DNA of 64,000 nt, from the NCBI RefSeq assembly GCF_002897035.1, contig NZ_BAUX01000003.1, positions 186,001-250,000 on the forward strand. Reading direction: 5' to 3'. Made by a program: the position numbers and the translations under genes. This document shows positions 52,868 through 61,376 of the stretch, piece after piece. How positions within the stretch are numbered: position 1 is the stretch's first letter; each line of letters begins with the position of its first letter. The notes below the pieces were generated by a model, which searched no databases, had not been told where the DNA came from, and worked only from the letters and a program-made list of their open reading frames with translations. The DNA is from Methylopila sp. Yamaguchi (GTDB taxonomy: Bacteria > Pseudomonadota > Alphaproteobacteria > Rhizobiales > Methylopilaceae).

Positions 52868-53173
52868 TCAGCGGCGGGCGCGCTCGAGGGTCGCCACGCC
52901 GACCACGTCGCCCACGAATTCGACGACCTCGCCATGGCCGTGGGTCACCGCCGGACACGCCGCCGGGCAGGTTCCGCAAGCCGCCGGTTCAGGGGCTTTC
53001 AGGCCCTTGATGTCATCCAGCATGGCTTTGATGGTGCGCGCGCAGCGGCCGCACTGCGGGCTGCAGCCGAGACAACGGTAGACCTGCCCCGGCGTCCGCG
53101 GATTCGCGGTCTCGTCGCCGATGGTCGTCCGAATCTGCGTGTCGCTCAGCACGTTGCAGGAGCAGACGATCAT
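52868..53173 (-). CDS. bfd: Bacterioferritin-associated ferredoxin, extended
   Basis: The 101-residue protein has the Bfd [2Fe-2S] domain (Cys4, Cys6, then Cys41-x2-Cys44; extra Cys34 and Cys37). It is longer than the 64-residue E. coli protein by a C-terminal Cys-containing tail (ACGTCPAACP). It reduces bacterioferritin to release Fe2+. The ATG at 53173 has an Irr/ICE-like site 46 bases upstream, fitting iron control. Confidence 0.88.
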   Translation of the reverse strand: MIVCSCNVLSDTQIRTTIGDETANPRTPGQVYRCLGCSPQCGRCARTIKAMLDDIKGLKAPEPAACGTCPAACPAVTHGHGEVVEFVGDVVGVATLERARR

Positions 53174-53218
53174 GAGGCGTCCGTCGAGTCCCGAGGGCGG
53201 ATTGCAGGAAGATTACAG

Positions 53219-53235
53219 TTTGGAATTCATCTAAA
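53219..53235. promoter_or_regulatory. Irr/ICE-like site before bfd
   Basis: On the minus strand TTTAGATGAATTCCAAA matches 12 of 14 defined positions of TTTAGAA-N3-TTCTAAA. It lies in an AT-rich promoter stretch. Confidence 0.55.
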
Positions 53236-53402
53236 CTATTGGTCTTGCTCGCGATTTTAATTAGGGGCTTGGCGCTTCGCCGTCAACGTGGATTTGCGCG
53301 CAAGGCGGCGCCTGCGCGGAATCGTCGGGAATGTCGCTCAATCTCGCTCAGGCGCAGTGGCGTCTTCCAACCAGCGCCCGCCGTGCGCTGAAGCGGCCGG
53401 CC

Positions 53403-56141
53403 TTACCGGCGGGCCTTGGCGAAGGCCTGGAACGTCACTTCGATCAGCGTGCCGGCGCCAACCGTGCTCTGTATGGCGAACTTCGCGTTGTTGGCTTCGA
53501 CCAGCGCTTTGGTGAGAGGCAGGCCGACGCCTGCGCCATCGGGACCGGTGGTCGTCAGCGGGCGGAATGGCTCCAGCGCCAGCGCCAGTTCCTTCTTCGA
53601 CATGCCGGCGCCCGCGTCGCGGACCCGCACCACCGGCTCGCCGAGGTCGTTGATCGCAGTCGCGACGATGACCTGGCCGCCGCCGGGCGTCAGCTTCACC
53701 GCGTTCATGGCGAGGTTGAGCACGATCTGCCGGGCGGAGCGCAGGTCGGCGCGCACCGGCGGCAGGCTGCGGGCGAGCGATGTGCGGATGATGATCCGGC
53801 CCCGGTTCGCCTCCGGCTGAAGCTGCGCCACCGCCTCCGCCGCGATCTCGTTGAGGTCGACCTCCCGAAACTCGAGCTCGAGCTTGCCGGCCTCGATCTT
53901 CGCAAGGTCCAGCAGGTCGTTGACGAGACTAACGAGGTGGCGGCCGGAGAGATGGATGTCCTTGAGGTAGTCTTTGTAGCGGTCGTTGCCGATCGCGCCA
54001 AAGCGCTCCTCCATCATCACCTCGGCGAAGCCCACGATGGCGTTCAGCGGGGTGCGGATCTCGTGGCTGACCTTGGCCAGGAAATCCGACTTCTGCGCGT
54101 TGGCGCGCTCCGCCTGGCGCTTGGCGGCGATCAACTCCTCCTCCGCCCGCTTCCAATGCGTGACGTCGCGCAGAACGGCGCAGAAGCGGGCGTCCTCGTC
54201 CTGGCCGATGCGGCCGAGCGTGAGGTAAAGCGGCACGGCGCCGCCCTGGCGCACGAGTCCCAGCACCTCGCGGCCGTCGTTCAGCAGCGACGCCACGGCG
54301 CTGTCGCGCAGGCTGTCGAGATACTCGAAAGCCGTCCGCCGGCTCTCCGGCGCGAGCGCCAGAGAAAACAGGCTGCCGACGATCTCGCGAGACTCGTAGC
54401 CGAGCAGCGCTTCGGCGCTGCGGTTCATCGACAGGATCCGGCCGGCGGAGTCGAGCGTCAGCACGCCGTCCGTCGCGGTGTCGAGGATCGCCGCGAGCTC
54501 CTGTTCGCGCCGTCGGGCGGCCTCCACGCCAAGGCTTGGCCGTCGAAGTGCCACGAGCGTCGAGGGCGTCTCGTTCCAGGCGATCGCGGCGAGGGTCGCT
54601 TCGACCTCGACCACCGATCCGTCCGCGGTGAGCAGCTTCAAGGTGGCGGGGGCGTTCTCGGAGGGCTCGGCGGGCTCCGCGAACAGCCGCTCGGGCGGGC
54701 GGGCGGCGAGGCTCGCGAGGTCGCCGTGGCCGGTGAGGTCGAGCGCGGCCTTGTTCGCGTAGGCCACGCGTCCGCCCGACAGCACGAGCGCTCCGAGCGG
54801 CAAGCGGTCCAGCATTCGGACGAAGTCGTCGGCTGAGGGCGAGATCGCAGGCGCCGTGGGAAGCGAAGGCGTGTCGGAGCCGAGCGACATCTCCGCGTCT
54901 GCGGCGATGTCCTCCCAGACGGCGCGCGCCGCCGCAGGTCCGTCCGCCCCGCCGAGGCCGCGCAGCCGGCGGGCGATCTCGTCGAAGGCGTTTTCCTCGA
55001 CCGGGGTCAGCGCGACGCGCGCGGCGGCGGTTTCGCGGAGGTGCACCACGTTCGCGGGGAAGGGCGGCGGCGGCGGCGCGGCGAAGATCGCCGGCGGCTC
55101 CAGCCGCGCCTCGGCTTCGGGAGGCTCCGGCTTGGCTTCCGGTTCAGGCTCTGGTTCGAGCGCCGGCCCTGGTTGGGCGAACGAAACCTCCGCCTCCGCC
55201 TCGGGCGCCGCGTCGGCGGTCGCCGCTGCGGGGGCCTCCGCGACCTCCGCCTCCGGCTCCGAGGCGACGATCTCCTCAGCCGGAGCCTCAAGCGCGGGTG
55301 CGACCGCAAGTCCGAGGCCGCGGAAGCCGATGAAGGTGCGGCCGCGGTCGAACATGGGCAGCGCCGAGAGCGTCACGGGAAGGCGACCGCCGCCCTCGAT
55401 CGGCCACGAGACCCGAGCCCCGTTCCAGCCGCTGCGCTGCGAAAGCGCCTGCGTGACCTGACCGTCCGGATCGAGCCCGAGTCTTTCCGACGTCTCGGCC
55501 CAGCTCTGTCCAACAAGGCCGCGCCCCGACGCGCCGACCACGTCCGCGAGGTCGGGCGAGACGAAGGCGATGCGGCCGTCGGCGTCGATCTCGAACACGA
55601 ACCGAAGCGCCGCAGGGTCGGCGAGGGGCGTGGGGGGCGTCGGCTCCGAAGCGGACGCTCTTTCGTCTTTCGCGGCGTCCGCCGCCAATTCCGCGGCGGG
55701 CGCGTCCGCCTCCTCGACGGCGCGGAGCGCGTCGGGCGTCGCGCCGGCGTCGTCCGTCAGCGTCGGCGCCGCTGCCGTCTCAAGCGGGATGGCGGCCGCG
55801 GGGGCAGCCGGCCCCTCGAGCGCCGCGAGCGCGACCTCGGGCGAGGCCAGCACCACGAGCGGCTCGCCTGCGACGACGACGGACTGCGCCTTGAACAGCT
55901 GCGGGGCGAACGCCCCTGCAGCACCCACCCGCAGCCGGACGAGCCCGCCGCGCGCGGCTGCGGCCGCCGCCCGCATGGCGGACGGCTCGAACCGCGCCGC
56001 GGGCTGAAGCGTCCTAGCGGCCATGTTCGCCCAAACCAGCGTGCCGTCGGCGCGGAGCGCCATGACCGGACCGGGGACGCCGTCGAGCGAAGCCAGCCGT
56101 GGGTCGGCTGCGATCGCGTCGAGGGTGGCGTTCTCGGTCAT
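53403..56141 (-). CDS. PAS-domain sensor histidine kinase, PdhS/DivJ-PleC-like
   Basis: The 912-residue protein has no membrane helices. Its PAS-like domains lie at about 20-70, 180-265, 440-500 and 565-660. An Ala/Pro/Glu-rich linker lies at about 275-370. HisKA carries His693 (SHEIRTPLNAIVGFAEVMM), and HATPase has N-box LNLAMNAVKL, G1 DAGAGM and G2 GAGVGLPLTKAL. The ending LTKALVEANNAKFAIQSTVG is characteristic of PdhS/DivJ/PleC kinases that govern the DivK-CtrA cell-cycle pathway. Soluble PdhS members localise to cell poles, and the acidic low-complexity linker may help with that. Confidence 0.88.
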   Translation of the reverse strand: MTENATLDAIAADPRLASLDGVPGPVMALRADGTLVWANMAARTLQPAARFEPSAMRAAAAAARGGLVRLRVGAAGAFAPQLFKAQSVVVAGEPLVVLASPEVALAALEGPAAPAAAIPLETAAAPTLTDDAGATPDALRAVEEADAPAAELAADAAKDERASASEPTPPTPLADPAALRFVFEIDADGRIAFVSPDLADVVGASGRGLVGQSWAETSERLGLDPDGQVTQALSQRSGWNGARVSWPIEGGGRLPVTLSALPMFDRGRTFIGFRGLGLAVAPALEAPAEEIVASEPEAEVAEAPAAATADAAPEAEAEVSFAQPGPALEPEPEPEAKPEPPEAEARLEPPAIFAAPPPPPFPANVVHLRETAAARVALTPVEENAFDEIARRLRGLGGADGPAAARAVWEDIAADAEMSLGSDTPSLPTAPAISPSADDFVRMLDRLPLGALVLSGGRVAYANKAALDLTGHGDLASLAARPPERLFAEPAEPSENAPATLKLLTADGSVVEVEATLAAIAWNETPSTLVALRRPSLGVEAARRREQELAAILDTATDGVLTLDSAGRILSMNRSAEALLGYESREIVGSLFSLALAPESRRTAFEYLDSLRDSAVASLLNDGREVLGLVRQGGAVPLYLTLGRIGQDEDARFCAVLRDVTHWKRAEEELIAAKRQAERANAQKSDFLAKVSHEIRTPLNAIVGFAEVMMEERFGAIGNDRYKDYLKDIHLSGRHLVSLVNDLLDLAKIEAGKLELEFREVDLNEIAAEAVAQLQPEANRGRIIIRTSLARSLPPVRADLRSARQIVLNLAMNAVKLTPGGGQVIVATAINDLGEPVVRVRDAGAGMSKKELALALEPFRPLTTTGPDGAGVGLPLTKALVEANNAKFAIQSTVGAGTLIEVTFQAFAKARR

Positions 56142-56399
56142 TCGGGCCTCTCCGGCGCGCCGGTCCGCTGGATCGCGGCGGCGTGCGTTAACAAAGACTT
56201 AAATATCGGGCGGGCGGAACGCCGTCCATCCGCGCCAAGCGATCGTCCAACGACATCGGGCGGGAGGGTTAACGCGGCCCGCCGAATGGACGTTTGCGCG
56301 GCTCCGGGGCCGCTGCTACCACGGAGGCGAGGGCTCGTCCGCGACGAGGCGTCGCGCGTCGAGGGCTTCGGGATCAAGCGCCAACTCAAGGAGCGACCG

Positions 56400-56768
56400 A
56401 TGGCGAACGACGCGAATCCCAAGTTCGAGATACCGAACGAGATGCGCGATTTCGCGGAGAAGAGCGTCGAGCAGGCGCGCAAGGCGTTCGACAGCTTCAT
56501 GGACGCGGCCCAGAAGGCCTCGACGACGCTTGAGAGCCAGCAGGAAGAGGTCGGGGAGCGCGCGCGCCAGGCCAACGCCGCCGCGGTCGCCTACGCCGAA
56601 GCGAACATCGCCGCCACCTTCGCATATGCGCAAAAACTCGTGCGCGCGAAGGACCTGCACGAGATGGTGGCGATCCAGACAGAGTTCGCAAAATCGCAAG
56701 TCGAAACACTTACGAAGCAGATAAACGAAAAAGGACAGTTTTCAGGGCGCTGGCCGGAAACAAAATGA
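56400..56768 (+). CDS. Phasin (Phasin_2 family)
   Basis: The 122-residue amphipathic helical protein has the family pattern MRDFAEKSVEQARKAFDSFM, then YAQKLVRAKDLHEMVAIQTE and FAKSQVETLTKQ. It coats polyhydroxyalkanoate granules. The ATG at 56400 has AAGGAG seven bases before it; the long upstream frame belongs to the opposite-strand kinase gene shadow. It is followed by a second phasin after 159 bases. Confidence 0.9.
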   Translation: MANDANPKFEIPNEMRDFAEKSVEQARKAFDSFMDAAQKASTTLESQQEEVGERARQANAAAVAYAEANIAATFAYAQKLVRAKDLHEMVAIQTEFAKSQVETLTKQINEKGQFSGRWPETK

Positions 56769-56927
56769 CGATTTCTAAGCGGCGAAGGGTTGATGCTCCG
56801 TCGCCGGGCGATTATGTTGCGCTGCACATAAAGCCCGTCGGTCGACGGGTTGCGGGTCGGCGCGGCACGGCGGATCGCGCGGCTTTCGTGTTGACGGATT
56901 CCGCCGCACGAGCTGAGGACTACGACA

Positions 56928-57404
56928 ATGGTGACCTCTCCCAAGGCCGCCGCCGCCAAGGCGGATGACGTGATCGACGACGTCGCTGCGGCGGCGAACA
57001 AGACCTTCGAGACGCCCGCGCAGGTGCGCGATCTCGCCGAGAAGGGCGTGCAGCAGGCCAAGCAGACCTACAGCCGTCTGAAGAGCGCTTCGGAAGAGGC
57101 GACGGACGCTCTTGAGGACGTCTACGCCACGCTGTCGAAGAACTACAAGGAGTTCGGCAAGAAGTCGGTCGAAGCGACGCGCAGCAATGTGAACGCGCAT
57201 TTCGACTTCCTGTCGTCGCTCATCGCCGCCAAGTCGCTAAGCGAGGCCGTCGAACTCCAGTCGTCCTACGCCCGCAAGCAGTTCGAGGTCGTCGGAGCGC
57301 AGGCCAAGGAGCTTTCGGCGCTCGCGCAGCGCGCGGTGGCCGACAGCGCTAAGCCGTTCCAGGACGTTGCGGCCAAGGGCCTCAAGTTCGCCCCGACCCG
57401 CTGA
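56928..57404 (+). CDS. Phasin (Phasin_2 family), longer paralogue
   Basis: The 158-residue protein has an Ala/Lys-rich head and the phasin core VRDLAEKGVQQAKQTYSRLK, then FDFLSSLIAAKSLSEAVELQ and SYARKQFEVV. It is also a likely PHA granule protein. A strong terminator follows. Tandem phasin genes of unequal length suggest separate roles in granule number and DNA association. Confidence 0.9.
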   Translation: MVTSPKAAAAKADDVIDDVAAAANKTFETPAQVRDLAEKGVQQAKQTYSRLKSASEEATDALEDVYATLSKNYKEFGKKSVEATRSNVNAHFDFLSSLIAAKSLSEAVELQSSYARKQFEVVGAQAKELSALAQRAVADSAKPFQDVAAKGLKFAPTR

Positions 57405-57438
57405 GACGTCGCCGACAGGCGACCGTCGATTGCAGCCG

Positions 57439-57468
57439 CGCCCGGGCCCCCCAAGGCCCGGGCGTTTT
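57439..57468 (+). terminator. Rho-independent terminator after the phasins
   Basis: Arms CGCCCGGGCC and GGCCCGGGCG around a six-base loop, then TTTT. Confidence 0.85.
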
Positions 57469-57618
57469 CGTCTCAAGAGACGATCATCTCTCGCGGAGGC
57501 GCCGCCCGGCCAAGCGGCTCCGTCCTGATGGACGCAGATCGCGTGTTGGAAAAGCGCCGCCGCCGCTTGCCTGCGCGTCCGGTTTCGCCTAGGTTCCGCC
57601 GCGCCGAAACGGCCCGGT

Positions 57619-57695
57619 GCCGCCATAGCTCAGTTGGTTAGAGCGCTTGATTGTGGATCAAGAGGTCCCTGGTTCGAGCCCAGGTGGTGGTACCA
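57619..57695 (+). tRNA. tRNA-His (anticodon GTG)
   Basis: The 77-base cloverleaf has D-arm AGCTCAGTTGGTTAGAGC, anticodon stem CTTGA/TCAAG with loop TTGTGGA, T-arm CCTGG-TTCGAGC-CCAGG and encoded CCA. The discriminator is A73 and no pairing G-1/C73 is present, the known alphaproteobacterial exception. The acceptor stem has G-T wobbles at 1-72 and 4-69. Confidence 0.95.
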
Positions 57696-57845
57696 ACATT
57701 CTTCCCGGATTGACCCTCAGATAAATCCAATGCGTGGGACGCCCCTGCGTCTGTAGGGCGCGCGCGTTTGCGCGCCGGCGCCGTCCTCGCCCTGCGCCCT
57801 TAGGCTCCCACCGCCCGCTTGGTCCGCTGTTTCGACGCGATAGGT

Positions 57846-57882
57846 GAGGCGGCCCGTCCTGGCGTTCGGAGCGGGCCGCCTC
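57846..57882. repeat. Perfect 11-bp inverted repeat
   Basis: GAGGCGGCCCG and CGGGCCGCCTC flank 15 bases. It is not followed by a T-run. First of three hairpins in the gene-free 57696-58120 spacer. Confidence 0.7.
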
Positions 57883-57985
57883 GGCGTTCGCCGCGGTCGA
57901 GGTGGTGCATGATTTCCATGACGTTGACGCGACGACGCAAGATCGCCGTAGGGCGCGGCGGCGTCGTCGTGCGATAGGGGAGGGT

Positions 57986-58032
57986 GAGCTGCGGGCGACG
58001 CGTGGGGGACGCTGAATCGTCGCCCGCAGCTC
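57986..58032. repeat. Perfect 15-bp inverted repeat
   Basis: GAGCTGCGGGCGACG and CGTCGCCCGCAGCTC flank 17 bases. It is second in the hairpin cluster and unusually long for a spacer. Confidence 0.8.
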
Positions 58033-58086
58033 GGGTCCCCATCGGTCTCCGGCGGGTCGAGGACCGGAAATCGATGGAGCGAGGAG

Positions 58087-58114
58087 GCGGCCGCCGGAGC
58101 CATCCGGCGGCCGC
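58087..58114. repeat. Perfect 11-bp inverted repeat after the tetR stop
   Basis: GCGGCCGCCGG and CCGGCGGCCGC flank AGCCAT. It lies seven bases after the TetR stop and may slow its transcription, but no T-run follows on the minus strand. Confidence 0.7.
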
Positions 58115-58120
58115 AATTCG

Positions 58121-58759
58121 TCAGGCGCTCGACGCCTTCTCATGGGAGGCGTCGCCAAGAACCCGGATGAACGCCTGCACCATGGCGCAGCCCTGCGCCG
58201 TCAGGTCCATCTCTTCGGGCGCCTCGAGCCAACGACGAAACACGCCGAACACCAGCGCCCGGAACGCGCCCTGCGCCAGCGCTGGGGTGAACGCCGGGTG
58301 AAGCAGTCCGCGATCGCCGGCCGCGGCGAACAGAGCGCCGAACCGCGCGTCCAGCGAGCAGTCCGCCTCCTTCCGACGCTGGAGAGCGTCCGCCATCTCG
58401 TCGGTGTACTCGCAGCGCAGGAGCAGTATGGCGAGCACCCGCTTCTGGCTTTCGTCCGCCGCGATCCGGCGGAACATGTCGCAGACCACGTCGGCGACGG
58501 TCGCCAGCGGGTCGCGATCCGGCGTGTCGGCGAGCTTTTCGCAGAGATCCTCCTGCGGCAGCCACGCGCGGTCCTGCATCGCAAGGAAGAGCTCGACCTT
58601 GTTGGCGAAGTGCCAATAGACCGCGCCGCGGGTGACGCCGGCCGCGCGCGCGATGTCGTCGAGCGACGAACGCGCGACGCCGCGCTCGAAGAAGGTGATC
58701 TCCGCCGCATCGAGGATCTGATCGCGCGTCCGCTCTGCGTCCGCCTTCGTTTTGCGCAT
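58121..58759 (-). CDS. TetR/AcrR-family repressor
   Basis: The 212-residue protein starts MRKTKADAERTRDQILDAAE like AcrR/TtgR. The helix-turn-helix is SLDDIARAAGVTRGAVYWHF (about 30-50), and the C-terminal ligand domain fits the TtgR subgroup. The ATG at 58759 follows GGGAG; 58783 is an alternative. An AcrR-like operator lies just upstream. No RND or other pump gene is adjacent, so apart from itself its targets are elsewhere. Confidence 0.92.
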   Translation of the reverse strand: MRKTKADAERTRDQILDAAEITFFERGVARSSLDDIARAAGVTRGAVYWHFANKVELFLAMQDRAWLPQEDLCEKLADTPDRDPLATVADVVCDMFRRIAADESQKRVLAILLLRCEYTDEMADALQRRKEADCSLDARFGALFAAAGDRGLLHPAFTPALAQGAFRALVFGVFRRWLEAPEEMDLTAQGCAMVQAFIRVLGDASHEKASSA

Positions 58760-58787
58760 TCCGCTCCCGCCTTTCGCAACCATTATC

Positions 58788-58803
58788 CATACATGAATGT
58801 ATG
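58788..58803. promoter_or_regulatory. AcrR-type operator
   Basis: CATACATGAATGTATG is a perfect palindrome matching the core of the AcrR/TtgR operator (TACATACAT-ATGTATGTA type). It lies 29 bases before the tetR ATG, suggesting autorepression. Confidence 0.75.
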
Positions 58804-59081
58804 TAAAGAGGCTTGGGTCGGGCCGGTGCGAGCCAATGTGGTCTGCAGAAGCGAGGGGCCTGGGAGATGGGTTCGAGCCAGACGCGCTCGGCCGACCGTA
58901 GGGCTGAGGCCCTTGCCACAGCCGAGCCCAAGGCGGAGCGTGAGGCGCCCGCCGCGTTCACATGATGTGAGGGCGCTCAGGCTCTAGGGCGAGGCGACAG
59001 AAAGGCGGCCGCCGTGGAACGCACGCGCTCCGGGGGACGGGCGGCGTCCGCGCAGGCGACGCGGACCGGGGCCGGCAAATG

Positions 59082-59111
59082 AAAAAGGCGCGCTTCGAGA
59101 AGCGCGCCTTT
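59082..59111 (-). terminator. Terminator of the MipA/OmpV gene
   Basis: Read on the minus strand: AAAGGCGCGCTT, loop CTCG, AAGCGCGCCTTT followed by TTC. The spacer 58804-59081 shows no gene. Confidence 0.85.
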
Positions 59112-59143
59112 GGTATTCTCTCTGACCGTTCGGCCGACCGGGC

Positions 59144-59974
59144 TTACCAGTCGACGTTGAAGGAATAGGCCACGCCGAGACCGACGGTGAACTGGTCCTT
59201 GGAGCCGGCGCGCTTCACGATCGGGCTGTCCGCGGCGTCGGACACTAGTCGGTTGTAGCCGCCGAACACGGTCGTGCTCCAGTTCTGCGTCCAGTCGTAG
59301 GTCGCGGCGCCCGCAACGCCGACCGACTTCACGCCGCCCTTGGCCTTGTAGCGCGACAGGCCGGTGCGAACCGAGTCGCGGTTCGTGACGCCGAAGTACT
59401 CATTCATGAAATCCGAGTCGCCGAGGGCGATACGGGGACCGACGGAGAGAGTCCACGGGCCCTGGCGTTCGATCCAGTCCGCCGCGATGTCGCCGACGAA
59501 ACCGTCGTGGCCGGTCACGCCGTAGCGAAGCTCGCCGCGCACGCGGATGTTATGGGTCGGGTAGACCTCGAGGAACACGCCCGGCTCGATCCCCCAATCG
59601 ACGTCGTGGAGACCGCGGAGCTTGTTGACCTCGCTCGAGTTGCGCTCGGAGCGCAGACGGCCGACCGGGCCGAACTGCAAGAATTCGCTGTCGAACAGCG
59701 CGAAACCAAACCCATCGTCCGGCGCGCCGAACTTCCACGGCTGGCCGGGACGACGAATGCTCAAGCCCGGGAAGCCGGACACGCCGTACTCGTCGACGCC
59801 TTCGAACTTGGGCTGAACCACGCCCGTGGCCTTCAGGGTGACGCGCCAGCCGGTCTCCTCCACCACGGTCGGGGCGATCACGACGCCGTCCGCCGCGAGA
59901 TCGGCCGCGAAAGCGGGGACGGTGACGGTCGCGAGCGCTAGTGCGAGCAGGCTCGCGGTCGAACGGATGTGCAT
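59144..59974 (-). CDS. MipA/OmpV-family outer-membrane protein
   Basis: The 276-residue exported beta-barrel has a signal peptide of about 1-23 (ending FAA-D). The MipA/OmpV features include GWRVTLKATGVVQPKFEG, alternating aromatic strands and the C-terminal YSFNVDW. E. coli MipA scaffolds murein enzymes; others are porins or adhesins. It is monocistronic with its own terminator. Confidence 0.85.
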   Translation of the reverse strand: MHIRSTASLLALALATVTVPAFAADLAADGVVIAPTVVEETGWRVTLKATGVVQPKFEGVDEYGVSGFPGLSIRRPGQPWKFGAPDDGFGFALFDSEFLQFGPVGRLRSERNSSEVNKLRGLHDVDWGIEPGVFLEVYPTHNIRVRGELRYGVTGHDGFVGDIAADWIERQGPWTLSVGPRIALGDSDFMNEYFGVTNRDSVRTGLSRYKAKGGVKSVGVAGAATYDWTQNWSTTVFGGYNRLVSDAADSPIVKRAGSKDQFTVGLGVAYSFNVDW

Positions 59975-60086
59975 CTCAAAAGCTCCGGGGGGACGGGGCG
60001 CTGGAAAGCGCGTGCGCGCCTCCAGATCTTCGCGCCAAGTATGGCGTGAAACGGCGGGTCAAACACCCTTTCGCCGCGAAGAGATC

Positions 60087-61157
60087 TCATGCGTGGCGGA
60101 AAGGCCGCACTGCGTCAGCTTCGCTTGCATGGGTGCGGCGATACCCTCCGTAGGGAAGGCCGTCGTCGAGGTCGAACTGGAGGTATGGCGGCAAGGTCGC
60201 CGGCGTCAGCGCGGCGATCTCCGTGACATGCCCGATGTAGGCGACTTTCGCCTCGCTCAGGTGATGCCGCAACGCCTCCGCCGCGCCGTCGACGTCGTCG
60301 TCCGCGAGCCGGTCGGCGATGGCCAGATGCTCGGACAGGATCTGCCGAAAACCATGGGGCATCTTCGCGTAGAGCTGCCGGTTCGCGGCCAGCTGCAGCT
60401 GGCCGACGCGGAGGGCGTGAATGATCTGGGGGTTATCGCACAGCGCGATGACGTCGACGTGCAGCTCGCGTTCGAAGGCGCAGACTTCGAGCGGAGTGAC
60501 ATAGGGAAGCCGATTGTAGGCCTTCGCGAGGCGATCCCGCATGTCCCGGGCGGCGTGGTAGCGCCCGCCCTCCGCCGCGCGGCGCAGCGCCACCGGCTCC
60601 AGCGCGCGACGGAGTTCGTAGAGGTCCGCAGCGCGCTCGGCGGTGAGCGGCGTCACGCGCCAGAAGTTCCGCTCGTCCTTGTAGATCAGTCCCACCCGTT
60701 CGATCCGCGCAAGCACGTCGCGCGCGACCGTTCGCGAGACCCCATAGATCTTCGCGATTTCGAGCTCGATGATCCGCAGGGGACCGAAGATCGAGCCGCA
60801 GCCGACCTCCGCCTCGACCTCCGCGTAAATCCGCGACCAGGCGGCGGGCGCGCGTCCGCCGAAGTCGGACGCCGACGTAAGAGCGGCGAAGGCGTCGCGG
60901 TCGATGCGCCGCAAGCGTTTGGGCGGAACGCCGTCGCCGCCGACCACGCAGTAGCCGCGGCCCAGCAGCTTGGCGAGCCGCCCCTCGTCGCGCAGCAGTT
61001 CGAGCGCGGTCCGGACGGGCGTCCGGCTCGTCAGCAAGGCTTCCGCAACGATCGCCTCGAACAGGACGTCGCCCGGCGCGAGCCGGCCGGCGACGATCGC
61101 CTCCGCGATGAGGCCTCTAATGCGGAAGTGCAAACTTGAAGACACTTTTGGCCCCAA
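60087..61157 (-). CDS. GntR-family regulator with two winged-helix domains and FCD domain
   Basis: The 356-residue protein has a first GntR helix-turn-helix at about 5-75 (IRGLIAEAIVAGRLAPGDVL; SRTPVRTALELLRDEGRL) and a second at about 107-172 (IIELEIAKIYGVSRTVARDV). An FCD ligand-binding domain follows (about 180-325, YELRRALEPVALRRAAEGG; HLAIADRLADDDVDGAAEAL). Ordinary FadR/GntR regulators are 220-250 residues with one winged helix. It is divergent from the glycerol operon with a 219-base spacer, and either unit may be its target. Confidence 0.88.
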   Translation of the reverse strand: MGPKVSSSLHFRIRGLIAEAIVAGRLAPGDVLFEAIVAEALLTSRTPVRTALELLRDEGRLAKLLGRGYCVVGGDGVPPKRLRRIDRDAFAALTSASDFGGRAPAAWSRIYAEVEAEVGCGSIFGPLRIIELEIAKIYGVSRTVARDVLARIERVGLIYKDERNFWRVTPLTAERAADLYELRRALEPVALRRAAEGGRYHAARDMRDRLAKAYNRLPYVTPLEVCAFERELHVDVIALCDNPQIIHALRVGQLQLAANRQLYAKMPHGFRQILSEHLAIADRLADDDVDGAAEALRHHLSEAKVAYIGHVTEIAALTPATLPPYLQFDLDDGLPYGGYRRTHASEADAVRPFRHA

Positions 61158-61376
61158 CGAAGCGCACTACCGCAATACCAACGGTCGTCGATTGCTTAAT
61201 GCAGCGTTAAGCCGGCTGTCGATCCGCAGCTTTGCGTATGATCCAAAATCATGCAATCGCAAGGCGGCAATTGCTGACGTATGCAACTCCGCCGTCTTAA
61301 TCTTAAGGAGGTCGTTCGCCCGGCCGCCGTCCATGCGATGGTCGCTGAAACCGTTGGAACAAGACGGAGGAAGCGC

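Noticed and set aside
57658-58158. Minus-strand frame next to the tRNA
   Set aside because: Its sequence is Arg/Pro-rich without a fold, overlaps the tRNA 3' half and contains the hairpin cluster.
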